From the NCBI RefSeq assembly GCF_048569485.1, contig NC_134361.1, positions 173,196,492 through 173,260,491 of the forward strand: a stretch of DNA of 64,000 nucleotides, in the 5' to 3' direction. This DNA comes from Anomaloglossus baeobatrachus. Lineage: Eukaryota > Chordata > Amphibia > Anura > Aromobatidae. Numbering within the stretch: the stretch's first letter is position 1; the number at the start of each line of letters is the position of its first letter. The notes beneath the pieces are model-generated. The model was not told the DNA's origin. It saw nothing but the letters and a program-made list of their open reading frames with translations, and searched no databases. A program made the position numbers and the translations under genes. Below, one piece after another: positions 21,860 through 32,867 of this stretch.

Positions 21860-24800
21860 CCTCAGGAATAGATCAACAAGGCCCAGCTGATTGGCATGAG
21901 CGGTATGTCGGAGGCCACCCCATCATCTCCCTCACCATAGACGGGATCCCCACATTTGCACTTCTGGACACCAGCTCGCAGGTAACGACTATACCCTATG
22001 TACTGTATAAGCGTTACTGGTGTGATGATGACATTACCCCGCCAGATTCTGGCCTTACCATAATTGCAGCCAATGGACTCCCAAGGACCCAAGTGGGGTT
22101 TAAAGAAGTGACTCTTAAGGTGGGGCGAGTAGAGTTAGAGCACCAGGGAATTATAGTGGTGCAGAATGACCCTAGTGACCGTAATCCGAAAATGGTCCTA
22201 GAGACCAATGTTATTGAAAATTGTATGGGGGAAGTATTGAACTTGCTTCAGCAGCTGTCGGCAACGGCAGGAGTGGGGCGGCAGACAGTCCTGCAACGTG
22301 AGTTCCGAGCCTTCCTGCAGGGCAACAGGTGAATCTGTCTGGTGGAGAGATTGGTGGTGTGCAAGTGATGGATGTATCACCCCTTTTAGTGCCTCAGCAA
22401 AGTGAGATGATGATTTGGTGTAGGGCAGCAGTAGGTACCTGTGGCGAAGATTATCAGGCAGTGGTGGAGCCCCTGCTTTCAGAACACTGGCCCACAGTTT
22501 TGACAGCCAGAGGAGTGATTGGTGTCCGGAAGGGGAGAGTGCCCGTGAGAGTGATGAATTGCGGAGAGGAAGAGGTTAAGCTACCCAGATATGCTACTAT
22601 TGCCAAGCTGTTCACCGTAGACACACATGCTATCCAATCAGCAGCATCCACCAACATTGCACCCTAACCAGTCAGTGACAGCTCACCAAGTCAGTCAGAG
22701 GAATGGTGTCAAGAGCTACACGTAGGCACTGACTCCACACCTTCACATCACAAGAAGGGGGTCTACAGTGTAGTGCAAGAATACAAGCAAGTCTTTAGTA
22801 AACACCCACTAGACTTTGGGAGGATAAAAGGAATCCAACACTACATTCCCACAGGTGCACACCCGCCCATTAAAGAGAGGTACAGGCCAATACCACCTGC
22901 ACATTATCAGTGTGCCAAGGACATGTTGAGGAACATGAAGGAGGCTGGGGTTATCCGTGACAGTTGTAGACCCTGGGCAGCTCCGTTGGTCCTGGTAAAG
23001 AAGAAGGATATCACCATGAGAATGTGTGTGGGCTACCGGAAGATTAATCAGATCACCCACAAAGATGCGTATCCACTCCCCCCCGTATTGAGGAATTGTT
23101 AGCTTCATTGAGAACTGCAAATTACTTTTCTACCCTTGATCTCACTAGTGGCTACTGGCAAGTGTACGTTGCTAAGGAAGACCGCCTTCGCCACCCCGAT
23201 GGGTCTCTGTGAGCTCAACAGTTTGCCTTTCGGGTTGTGCAACACCCCAGGATCCTTACAGAGACTGATGGAGTGCTGCTTGGGACACTGCAACTTTGAG
23301 ACGGTACTACTTTACCTAGATGACATCATCATCTATTCAAAAACGTATGGAGATCATCTGGAACACCTGGCAGAAGTCTTTTAAGCCCTCTCCAAGTACG
23401 GGATGAAGTTAAAACCATCCAAATGCCACTTGCTGAAGCCTAAAGTCCAATACCTCGGGCATGTTGTTAGTGCAGAAGGTGTGGCTCCGGATCCGGAGAA
23501 GATAACAGCCATCCAGAACTGGCCAAGACCCAACTACCATCAAGGAGGTACGACAGTTCCTGGGCCTGATGGGCTATTACCGCCGCTTCATCAAGGGTTA
23601 TACCAAGATGGCAGCTCCTATGCAAGACCTCCTTGTTGGACAAACCAAACATGGCAAGACTTCCGGTCCTCCATTCACATGGGGTGAGGAGCAAGAAAGT
23701 TCCTTCACATAGATAAAGTCAGTCCTGACCGGAGAAGAGATCCTGGCATACCCTGACTATGGTCTCCCGTTCATACTGTATAAGGATGCCAGCAACGTGG
23801 GATTGGGAGCTATCCTGTCCTAGGTGCAGAATGGCAAGGAGAAGGTAATAGCTTACCCAAGCAGGAAGGTCCACCCAACAGAAAGGAACCCCGAGAATTA
23901 CAGTTCTTTCAAGTTGGAGTTCCTGGTACTCGTCTGGGCTGTGACAGATAGATTCAAGCATTACCTGGCTTCTGCAAAGTTCACTGCATATACGGACAAC
24001 AATCCTTTAACCCACCTGGATACGGCGAAGCTTGGAGCCCTGGAACAACGCTGGGTAGCCCGACTTGTGAACTATGACTTTAGCATAAAGTACAGAGCTG
24101 GTCGTAAAAACACCAATGCTGATGGGCTGTCTAGAATGCTACACCTGCCTGATGATAGAGTAGATGAGGACCAGTTGGAAGAGATTGAACTGCCAGCGTT
24201 CCATCAACCTGACAGTTTGGAAAACACCAAACATTACAGCAGTCAGCAGGAGGCAGCATTCAACCCGTTATCCCATCATGATTGGCAAGAAGCGCAAGAT
24301 AGAGATCCTGACGTCAGATTGATCAAGACACTGATTTCCCAGGCTGATTCCAGGTTGGAGCCCACTGCCCCGGCAGAAGCACAGAGGCTATGGAAAGAGA
24401 GGAGTCGGTTGTATTTGCAGCGGGGCAAGCTGTGCAGAGGACTGATTAATCCTTAGACGCATAAGAGGATCTGTCAGATAGTCATACCTCAAGCATACAT
24501 ACCCGTGGTTCTGGAAGCCTATCATGATGGAGCTGAACAGTTCGGCTGGAAGAAGCTGGAAATGCTACTAAGGGAGCGCTTTTACTGGGCTGGTATGAGA
24601 GAATCCATTGAAGCATTGTGTAGGGATTGTGGTCCCTGTGTGCTAAGAAGAAAGGATGGTACAAGCCAGAGAGCCCCATTACAACCAATCATCACCAGCC
24701 AGCCGTTGGAACTCGTTGCTCTAGATCATGTCAAACTCACACCAAGCAGGAGCGGATATATGTATGCACTCACAATAGTGGACCACTACTCAAGATTCAT

Positions 24801-25906
24801 GGTTGTGGTACCCGTCAAGGATCTAACAGCCCGTACTGCAGCAAAGGTCTTCCAAGCGCACTTCTGCAGACCTCATGCTACCCAGAGAGAGTCCTCACAG
24901 ATCAAGGCCCATGAAGCGGAGATCTTTAAGGAGTTCTGCAGTCTGTACGGATGTAAGAAGATACGTACTAAACCCTACTATGCCCAAACCAATGGGATGT
25001 GTGAGAAGATGAACCATTTAGTCATCAACCTGCTTAAGACTCCACCCCTTGAAGAACGGAACCAGTGGCCGGAAAGATTGCCCGATCTGGTAGATATGTA
25101 TAACAACATTCCCGTTAGTTACACTAAGTTCCATCTGCTTACCCCATGAGGGCAAGGTCTGGAAGATTGCCGGTGGACTTGGATATGGATGTTGAAGTCC
25201 CTGAGACCATCTCCCCAACCACTGACTGGGACTCCAAGCGTCAGATGCAGTACAAACAAATTCAGGAGTATGTGGAAAGAAACCTGAACGAAAGTAGAGC
25301 AAAGCAAGAGCAGCACTCCGACAAACAGGCAAAAACTGCCCCCTTAGCACCAGGAGAAGTGGTACTGAAGAGAAAAAGAAAGCTGCATAAATTGGACGAC
25401 CAGTGGGAGAGGATTCCCTATGTCATACAACCCTCTAGCTCTGATAATAGGAAGACCTGTCTTATCAGCAGAGACCAAGGAAGAACTACGACTACAGTCT
25501 CCAGGGACCACTTGAAAAGGTGCCCGGAACCTCTAAAGGTCTTGGAAGATGTTCCCACTCCAGCCCTGGGTGTCGAGAAACGGAAGGAGGTGATCCACAA
25601 CTCCTAGGTGACTTCCCAGCAGATTGGACTATGCAAAATGGAGCAGTGATTGTTCCCGTTCTAACATTCCCACAACCTGTGGAAGAGCCAGAACCGGAGA
25701 GGCCCGCTGACACTACACCAATACATACACCTAGAGTTGCACCTGTACCCATGCCATGCACCTGTCGGTCTCTACCCACATTACCCATCACGAGGAGTGA
25801 GGAACCCGTAGATAGTACAACACCACAGGGCCTAGGAGAGAGCTTAGGGCTGAGGAGGTCTACACGCCCTATCCTAGGTCAACCAACACTCAGATACAGG
25901 GAGTGA
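21860..25906 (+). pseudogene. E2 pol (protease, RT, RNase H, integrase), broken
   Basis: Domain order on the plus strand: protease around 21,960-22,290; RT about 22,860-23,400 with LLYLDDIIIYSKTYGDHL; RNase H about 23,750-24,120 with NPENYSSFKLEFLVLVWAVT; integrase about 24,505-25,150 with CRDCGPC, DHVKLTPSRSGYMYA and QTNGMCEKMNHLVINLL; and a C-terminal tail with RRSTRPILGQPTLRYRE. It is the same family as E1, broken at several places and treated as a fossil. Confidence 0.85.
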
Positions 25907-26596
25907 GTGAGGCCTGTATGTTCTTGTATATAGTAATGTATATATATAAGCAAATTGTAAATGCTAATTAACTGTGTACTTCACCTGATTCACCTTTATG
26001 AGAAAAAGGAGTAATAGGTAGCGGAACCCGGCTACCCCCTTTCCCAGTTATCCCAGCTTTTCCCCTGTTGTTCATGGACCATGGCCTCAGGACTGGCAGA
26101 GGCCGCCCAAAAACTTTCTTGGGTCATTGTATATATTCCCTATTTACCTTCTTGTTACCCCACCACCAGGACTGCAACACCCGCTGGAGATGACTAGTTG
26201 GAGGAAGGGCCTGCGGTAGACTCGGCCGAGGCCCAGTCACCAGCAAAACCAGTGGCTAACCTCCAGGCCAGAGGGTTCCGGAACTTTGGGACTCTTTGGG
26301 GTGGACTTGTGGAAAAGGAACTTCAATCCAGTCACCAAAGACACCGTAAGGAACTCGGAGTGGTGTGACACCAGAGCTAGCGGTGGCACCAGGGGTTCAG
26401 GTGTTTTGGGTGGCGGGTTGAAGGGAGAGGGCAAGTTTGCAACATTTAAGAAAATGTGCCTCCCTGTAAGGGAAGATATGTTTACAGTTTTATGCAATGT
26501 TACTTGTTTTTATATCTTTTATCTTTCACAGTTGCAGAAAAAATAAATACCGGTGCCGAACAGCCCAAGGACGGGCTGTATTTTACCAAGGGGGAG

Positions 26597-27807
26597 TGTG
26601 ACACCTGGCAAAACCAGGTTGTCACAGGAGACTGCATCCATCCTACAGATTCAGGACTCTCTCCTCCTTGCCTACCAACACAACCCCACACACAGGTACA
26701 AACACCAGCCACAAAGCCTAGTCACCCCCCAGGACAATAGGGACACACCAGTCTGCGGGGCCAGGCAGATAGTGATGCCCACCTAGGGGTCTTGAGGTGT
26801 CAGGGGAGGGAATACGTCAGTAGAGTGGTGGAGTTAGAGCTGAGACACAGTCTAGTCTGGACAGTGGAAGTGAGAGGAGTGAAGTGGTAGTCGGGGGATC
26901 GTAGATCCTGGACTACCTGAGCTGACTAGGTGGCAGACGGCAGAGCAGGGCCACAGGCGACGGAGATCCGGTCGCGGGAGACCTTAAGTGGACCGGGGCA
27001 GGGTTGTAGCCTGCTGGTGCCGACAGCGGGAATCCGGTTCGGAGGCCATGCACAGACGGGTTGCCTGGACCCTAGGGCGAGGACAGCTTCAAGCCCCTTG
27101 TAAATTAGCTAGCAGGGGACAAGATTACACGTCTTATTCCACCAGTAAGCCCAGATAGAGTGAGACGGAAGCCCAACGCAGGGAATAGAGCATCTGCAAG
27201 TGCCTGCAAAAATCCCAAGGGTCAGATCTCAGGGGCAACAGCTCCCACAGCAAAGACACCGGGAACGGACTTTTCCCGTTTTATGTGGACTAGTCAACAC
27301 ATAAGACAAAACACTGAAGTGCAGGAGGAAGGGCCCCTGTCCTGTCAACCGGTGTGCGGGACCCGAGCACACCCCTCCGGAGGCTACCGGTATCCGGCAC
27401 TTGGTTTACTACTTGGACTTTGTGTGGTTTATTCAACAACAGTGAGTACACCGGTGTCATCCGGTCCAGCCTGCAGACGGCGCCCCAGCACTGCACATCA
27501 CCTACACCTGGGCCCCAGGACAACACCTCTCCTACCCGTGGAGGGGATACCATCCTGTTGCCCCGCTCCATCAGCCCCAGATGCCCCCATACCAAGGTAG
27601 CGGCAGTGTCACCAACAATGACCGCAACCCACGGGTGGCGTCACTGACAAACTCTTCCCCTTAAACACCCCCTTTATTAAGTTGTGGGTGACGGGCTGCT
27701 GCACGAGCCCCGGATCCGGCTGCCACTCGAGCCACAGCCACAATCCCAGATCTGAGCACCTCGAGTAGCTCCCCACTGGCCGTGGCCTGCGCCCTACACC
27801 CGCGACA
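26597..27807 (+). repeat. E2 3' LTR
   Basis: Starts TGTGACACCTGGC directly after the purine tract and ends CACCCGCGACA. The PBS-like motif TGGCGTCAC is at 27,636-27,644 and the 5' hairpin is retained. Confidence 0.9.
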
Positions 27808-27908
27808 GCGTAACAGTATTATGTTTTCTTGGTTTACATAGCTGATATCACCCATTATTAGTCTGCAGGTTATATAATATATACACCTGTTGTACTGTAA
27901 TAACATAA

Positions 27909-28271
27909 GGGTATGTGCCCCCAATCAGGACCCGCTGCGTCCTGGACTCAGCGTGTCCTGACGTGCGGGGCAGAAAGTCTCCTCTGTAGGAGAACGCAGG
28001 AGACCGCAGCGGCCCGTGCCCACAATCAGGGTTCAGGGCACTGCGGTCTCTCGCTTGTGTTCTCCCTACGGAGGACACTTGCTATTCTGCAGTAAACAAA
28101 TGACATGCTGCGGCTCAAGAAAGCCACACTGCAGGTCAGTTTTTACTGCGGGATGCACAGTGGGCACGGGATTTCTAGAAATCCCATCCACTGTGCTTGT
28201 ACTGTACATCACAGCGTTTTGGAGCACGCTGCATCCAAAATGCTGCTAACCCTGATCGTGGGCACGCAGCC
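27909..28271. mobile_element. TAA-flanked MITE (Harbinger-like)
   Basis: The left terminus GGGTATGTGCCCCCAATCAG and the right terminus in reverse complement GGCTGCGTGCCCACGATCAG form inverted repeats. TAA is duplicated at 27,906-27,908 and 28,272-28,274. It is 363 bp without a frame. Confidence 0.7.
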
Positions 28272-28274
28272 TAA

Positions 28275-28738
28275 AGGGTGCTTTACATGCTGCGACATCG
28301 CTACCGATATATCGTCGGGGTCACGTCGTTAGTGACGCACATCCGGCGCCGTTAGCGACATCGCAGCGTGTGACACCAAGGAGCGACGATCAACTATCGC
28401 AAAAACATCAAAAATCGTTGATCATTGACACGTCACTCCTTTTCATAATATCATTGCTGCTGCAGGTACGATGTTGTTCTTCATTCCTGCGGCACCACAC
28501 ATCGCTATGTGTGACACCGCAGGAACGACGAACATCTCCTTACCTGCATCCACCGGCAATGCGGAAGGAAGGAGGTGGGCGGGATGTTCCGGCCGCTCAT
28601 CTCCGCCCCTCTTCTGCTATTGGGCGGCCGCTTAGTGACGTCGCAGTGACGCCGCTATGACGCCGAACGCACCTCCCCCTTGAATGAGAGATTGTTTGGC
28701 GGCCATAGCGACGTCGCTGAAAGGTATGTGCGTGTGAA
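28275..28738. mobile_element. PIF/Harbinger-type MITE, copy C, right end missing
   Basis: It starts AGGGTGCTTTACATGCTGCG immediately after the TAA shared with the preceding MITE. The interior matches copies A, B and D (GCAGGAACGACGAACATCTC, GGAAGGAAGGAGGTGGGCGG). Similarity stops at about 28,738, and the right terminus is absent. From 28,739 to 29,100 only a TTAAAGGGGTTTTCC-type end (about 28,903-28,920) is seen. Confidence 0.65.
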
Positions 28739-29049
28739 TGTCCAGGCTGGAGGTTAGCAACAGACTTTTGAATCCTAACAGGAACTGCACTGTGCGCTGT
28801 GAGGTTTCGCCTGTGCCGGTATCGGGCAGTCGTGACCACAAGTATGTGACTTGCATACATGCGTTCAGGTGCTGACACCTAGAGCAACTGCAGACCTCAA
28901 GCCTGGAAAACCCCTTTAACAAACCTGAATTAAAATTCTGAAGAAAAAAAATATTTACACATACAGTTTTCACAGGACTTATCACCAAAAAGCTCATAAA
29001 AAAATATTGCTAATTGTTTTGCATCCTGTACATGAGTCTTCCAAGGAGC

Positions 29050-29932
29050 TGAAGATACAGGGAGAAGTCACAAGAGACCCTGATTCCAGCGATGTGTCAC
29101 TTAAGCGGGCTTTACACGCTACGATTTCGCTACAGCGATCTCGTTGGGGTCACGGATTTTGTGACGCACATCCGGCCACTGTAGCGATGTCGTAGCGTGT
29201 GACTTCTAGGAGCGATTTTGGATCGTTGTAAAAACGTCCAAAATCGCTCCTCGCTGACATGGGGGTCCGCTGCCAGTTATCGCTGCTGTCGCTGGGGCGA
29301 AGTTGATCCTCGTCCCTGCGGCAGCACGCATCGCTACGTGTGACGCCGCAGGAACGAGGATCATCTCCTTACCTGCCTCCGGCCACAATGCGGAAGGAAG
29401 GAGGTGGGCGGGATGTTATGTCCCGCTCATCTCCGCCCCTCCACTTTCATTGGGTGGCCGATTTGTGACGTCGCTCTGACGCCGAACGGACCACCCCCTT
29501 AGAAAAAAGGCGGTTCGCCGGTCACAGCGATGTCAAAGGGCAGGTAAGTACGTGTGACGGGGGTGCGCGATTTTGTGCGCGACGGGCAGCGATATGCCCG
29601 TCGCGCACAAACGATGGGGGCGGGTCTCATGCTAGCGATATCGGGCCGGATATCGCAGCATGTAAAGCCACCCTTACTGAGCTGTTTGCTGTCATTTTGA
29701 TAAAATCAATGTTTTCTCCTGCAGATCCAGCAGTTATACAGAGCTCATGAATATGCTGGACTACCTGGTAGCACACCAAGTAGTCCTGTAATGATAATCT
29801 CCTGCTGATTACACAGTGATTTTATCAAAACTACGCTAAGTAGCCGAGTAATTGACACATCACTGGAATCAGCATCTCTGCCCTTACGTAATGCAGATTA
29901 GGTGGCAAAAACCTCCTGACAGATTCCCTTTA
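29050..29932. mobile_element. TTAA-type foldback repeat with MITE D inside
   Basis: The inner left arm CCTGATTCCAGCGATGTGTC (about 29,078) pairs with GACACATCACTGGAATCAG (about 29,851). The right edge is CCTGACAGATTCCCTTTAA with TTAA at 29,929-29,932. It is related to the element at 54,824-55,238 by its terminal motif. The Harbinger-type MITE at 29,104-29,673 is inserted in it. The left outer end is not recognised. Confidence 0.5.
29104..29673. mobile_element. PIF/Harbinger-type MITE, copy D
   Basis: The termini AGCGGGCTTTACACGCTACG and, in reverse complement, GGGTGGCTTTACATGCTGCG are flanked by TTA (29,101-29,103 and 29,674-29,676). It is 570 bp and related throughout to copy B. Confidence 0.8.
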
Positions 29933-30639
29933 AAAGATTAGTCAAATTCATTAAGAGGAAATGAATTTGGTGCATCTTACTCCAACGGGCGCTTCATGAA
30001 GGTTGGTATAGAAAAACACCAGCCTTGATTAAACGCCACCAAAGGGTTACATGACATTAGCAGATACAGAGCAGGGGAGGGGTATACGCCACCAGGTTCA
30101 CATCATGGTCCGGGGTCGTCCTCCATCGGCTCTTGTAGCATTCTTATCCTATTTCTCTCCAAAAAGGCAATAAGGGTGCAGGGCTCCACGGTTTATAATC
30201 CAAAGGCTCGTTCTTGTCCTCTGTCCTATATAAGAAAGTAATATTGTTGCAGGGCTCCAGGTTTATATTCCAAGAGCTCCACTTACGTCTTTCTGGCTGC
30301 CATAGTTCGGCTCTATCGTCCTGCCTCTATAGTATAGTAGAAAAGTGAGAAATGGCTGTAAAGCTCCCAGGAGCGGTTTGTTTAGAGCCTTTGATCATTG
30401 TGACATCACAAAGTGATGACATAGGCAAGTGGGCGGGGCTTATTAAGTCATAGGTTGTGGTCAGATGCATTTTGCATATTCTATGAAGTTGGATAGAATT
30501 TCATGATGTCATAAAGCTCTGATGTCACTACAATGAGAACAGACATGAACATTCCATTCGGGGCCCGGCCGTCATCATCATCTGAACCATTCATGACTGC
30601 GGTGCACAGATGTCGGGGTTCAGTTTTCTTGTCTAGTTA

Positions 30640-30770
30640 CAAAGCAGAGGACTTAGTGCTATAAAAAGCAAATGTGCGATCAATGGTTCCCTGAACTCAC
30701 AGCTCTGGAGCCGGAGGATCAGCCACTAAGGATTCTGGGAAAGCTGAGTGACAGATGTTAAAGTAAATAA
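30640..30770 (+). promoter_or_regulatory. promoter-like segment
   Basis: A CTATAAAAAG TATA-like box lies at 30,660-30,669. Upstream are a GGGCGGGG GC box (about 30,432-30,439), two TGACATCA/TGATGACAT CRE-like motifs (about 30,400-30,420) and an octamer-like ATTTTGCAT (about 30,470). No open frame follows directly. The stretch 29,933-30,640 contains no recognised repeat. A real promoter is possible but unproven. Confidence 0.25.
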
Positions 30771-31009
30771 AAACTCAGAATTTTTAGAAATCCAGGAGAG
30801 ACCCCTGGAGATGTAATAGGGGCCGCGTCTTGTGTTATACAGCCTTGTACGAAAAACATAAAATATATAAATGGTACGCTCCAATAAACTATATTATGGG
30901 TGTAGTGTCTCACAACAAGTTTCCTTTTGGTGATTTTGGTTCTGCAGTCATGCTTTGCACAGTACATCTCCTCTCTTATCCATTATATACAGCCACTTAG
31001 TGCAGTACA

Positions 31010-31384
31010 TCACTCCTGTCATCTATATACAGCCCCCTCCTCTAGTATATGGCTCCTCTCATCTATATACAGCCCCCACCTCTAGTACATGGCTCCTCTT
31101 ATCTATATACAGCCCCCTCCTCTAGTATATGGCTCCTCTCATCTATATACAGCCCCCTCCTCTAGTACATGGCTCCTCTCATCTACAGTATATACAGCCC
31201 CTCCTCTAGTACATGGCTCCTCTCATCTATATACAGCCCCCTCCTCTAGTACATGTCTCCTCTCATCTATATACAGCCCCCTCCTCTAGTGCATGGCTCC
31301 TCTCATCTATATACAGTCTCCTCCTCTAGTACATGGCTCCTCTCATCTATATACAGTCTCCTCCTCTAGTACATGGCTCCTCTG
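31010..31384. repeat. ~40-bp minisatellite
   Basis: About nine copies of a unit made of CCTCCTCTAGTACATGGCTC followed by CTCTCATCTATATACAGCCC. The copies are highly similar, suggesting recent turnover. Confidence 0.95.
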
Positions 31385-31530
31385 CCTAATCCTCCCCCTT
31401 GCGCAGGATAGCGCCGCTATCAGTTCCTCTTCAGAGCAGTTGAGCCCGGCGCTATGATACAGGAGGCTCCACCCCCTCCTGCATCATCATCATCGTTCTA
31501 GCCACGAACGAGCTCCTGCGCTGTTAGTTC

Positions 31531-32606
31531 TGTGGCGCCCCAGGACCTGGTCGCCACAACAGCATTGCCCCTCCAAAGGGTTAATGCTGATCCTGGAGGT
31601 AATTGGGAGGTCTATCGGTCAGTAAGTTTAACATCCAACGCAGTTCCTCCCTCGGGCCAGCAGGGGGAGCTCTGAACCTGGAATTCCAGGGAGCATTCCT
31701 TAAGCCTGACCTGAGGGAGGGGTTAGTGGTAAGTCTGTAGAGAGAAGTCATAGCAAGCAGACGCAGAGTAGTGCTGTCCTGTGGAACTGGGGCCTAGAGC
31801 TGGAGCAGCTTGGCCCAGTGAAGCAGGAGGAGCAGAGAGGCACAGAAGAGACTCGGACATCGGAGTCTGTGGCCACCAGGGCCTAAAATACTCCCTGGTA
31901 GCCGAATCCGAAGGGCAGGAGTGCTGCAAGCACCTGGCCCATAAACAGCCCGAAGGTACAGCTGCATCATCAGGGCCCGATGTGGACTCCAGCAGAGAAG
32001 CACCAGAGAGGGCCTGCGCAGCCTACCACAGAGGGAAAGGGACGTACCACCGGTCCCAGCAGCAAGAGGGCCATTTCTAAATTCACAGAGCAGGGTCCTA
32101 TCACAGTAAGGAAAAGAACAGGAGTAGGCCTCATACTCATCTGGCCAAAACGACATCTCAGTTACTTCCAGGCCGGCCGGAGCCCTCTACCACCTGTAAC
32201 GGTCTCCCAGGACTAACCGTTTGTGAAGTAAAAGAGGAGAAGGTAAAGAGAATGTTGTTTGTGCCTGTTTCTTTCATTGCCTGTCGGCCCTGCACCGTGT
32301 TATCCACACAACACCATAGACTCTCACGAACACCAAGAGTGTCCCCGGGGCACCGCTCCACCTGTGGGGAGCAGTACCACCATTGCTGCCATAACATCAC
32401 CCCGGAGGCCTCACACAGCAGCGGCGGCTTAATAGCCGCAAACCACAGGTGGCGTCACGAAATAAAAACTTTAATTACTCCCAAGTCACCAGCCATTTTA
32501 ACTGACACCCACCAGGGCCACGGAGTCGGGCCCCGCCACCACTGACGACCCCCGGACTAGTCCGGCCCGGCACCGGGTGTCCCATAGCCCTGGGGTGGGC
32601 GAGTCA
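31531..32606 (+). repeat. E3 5' LTR
   Basis: Starts TGTGGCGCCCC and ends GGGCGAGTCA. Bases 1-28 fold with TGTGGCG against CGCCACA and CCAGG against CCTGG. The PBS-like TGGCGTCACGAA at 32,450-32,461 overlaps the start of an AATAAA at 32,461-32,466, placing it at the likely R/poly(A) region. Confidence 0.92.
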
Positions 32607-32610
32607 ACTT

Positions 32611-32628
32611 TGGCGTCACGAACAGGAT
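32611..32628 (+). other. E3 primer-binding site (tRNA-Ser)
   Basis: TGGCGTCACGAACAGGAT is a full 18-base complement of the serine tRNA 3' end recalled as AATCCTGTTCGTGACGCCA. It starts four bases after the LTR. Confidence 0.85.
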
Positions 32629-32867
32629 TTCGTGCCCGGTCCCACCGGGTACTGTGCGCCTGCAGAAACTGTGCTTAAAAGACTGTGTTACTGTTTGAAA
32701 AGTGCCGCCGCCATTAGCCTCGCTGAGCGCAGGAAGAAGGGGGGCGTGCCCGAAAAAGAGCGCGAAGGGAGTGCGCCATCAGAGCGGAGGGTCGTTAACC
32801 CCGTGCTACCCAGAAGAGATTTTGAAAAGTGAACGGAGCCTGGTGAGGTTCACTAAGGGGGAGGAAG

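Larger units (their letters stand above)
19340..27807 (+). mobile_element. E2: Ty3/Gypsy-type LTR element, broken, inserted in E1
   Basis: Complete layout on the plus strand: 5' LTR 19,340-20,536, primer site 20,542-20,559, gag, pol, about 690 bp non-coding, polypurine tract GGGGGAG before 26,597, and 3' LTR 26,597-27,807. The 4-bp duplication GCGT flanks it (19,336-19,339 and 27,808-27,811) and derives from the 5' tip of the E1 LTR. The LTRs differ by roughly 5% over about 340 bases (eye estimate), less than those of E1, as expected for the later arrival. Many breaks, about ten. No env frame. Confidence 0.92.

Noticed and set aside
31010-31384. Regularly spaced repeats resembling a CRISPR array
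   Set aside because: The units are contiguous minisatellite copies without unique spacers, in vertebrate DNA; the same applies to the other minisatellites.
31723-32400. Frames of 60-120 codons repeated near 38,583-39,393
   Set aside because: They occur in both E3 LTR copies and are LTR sequence, not genes.
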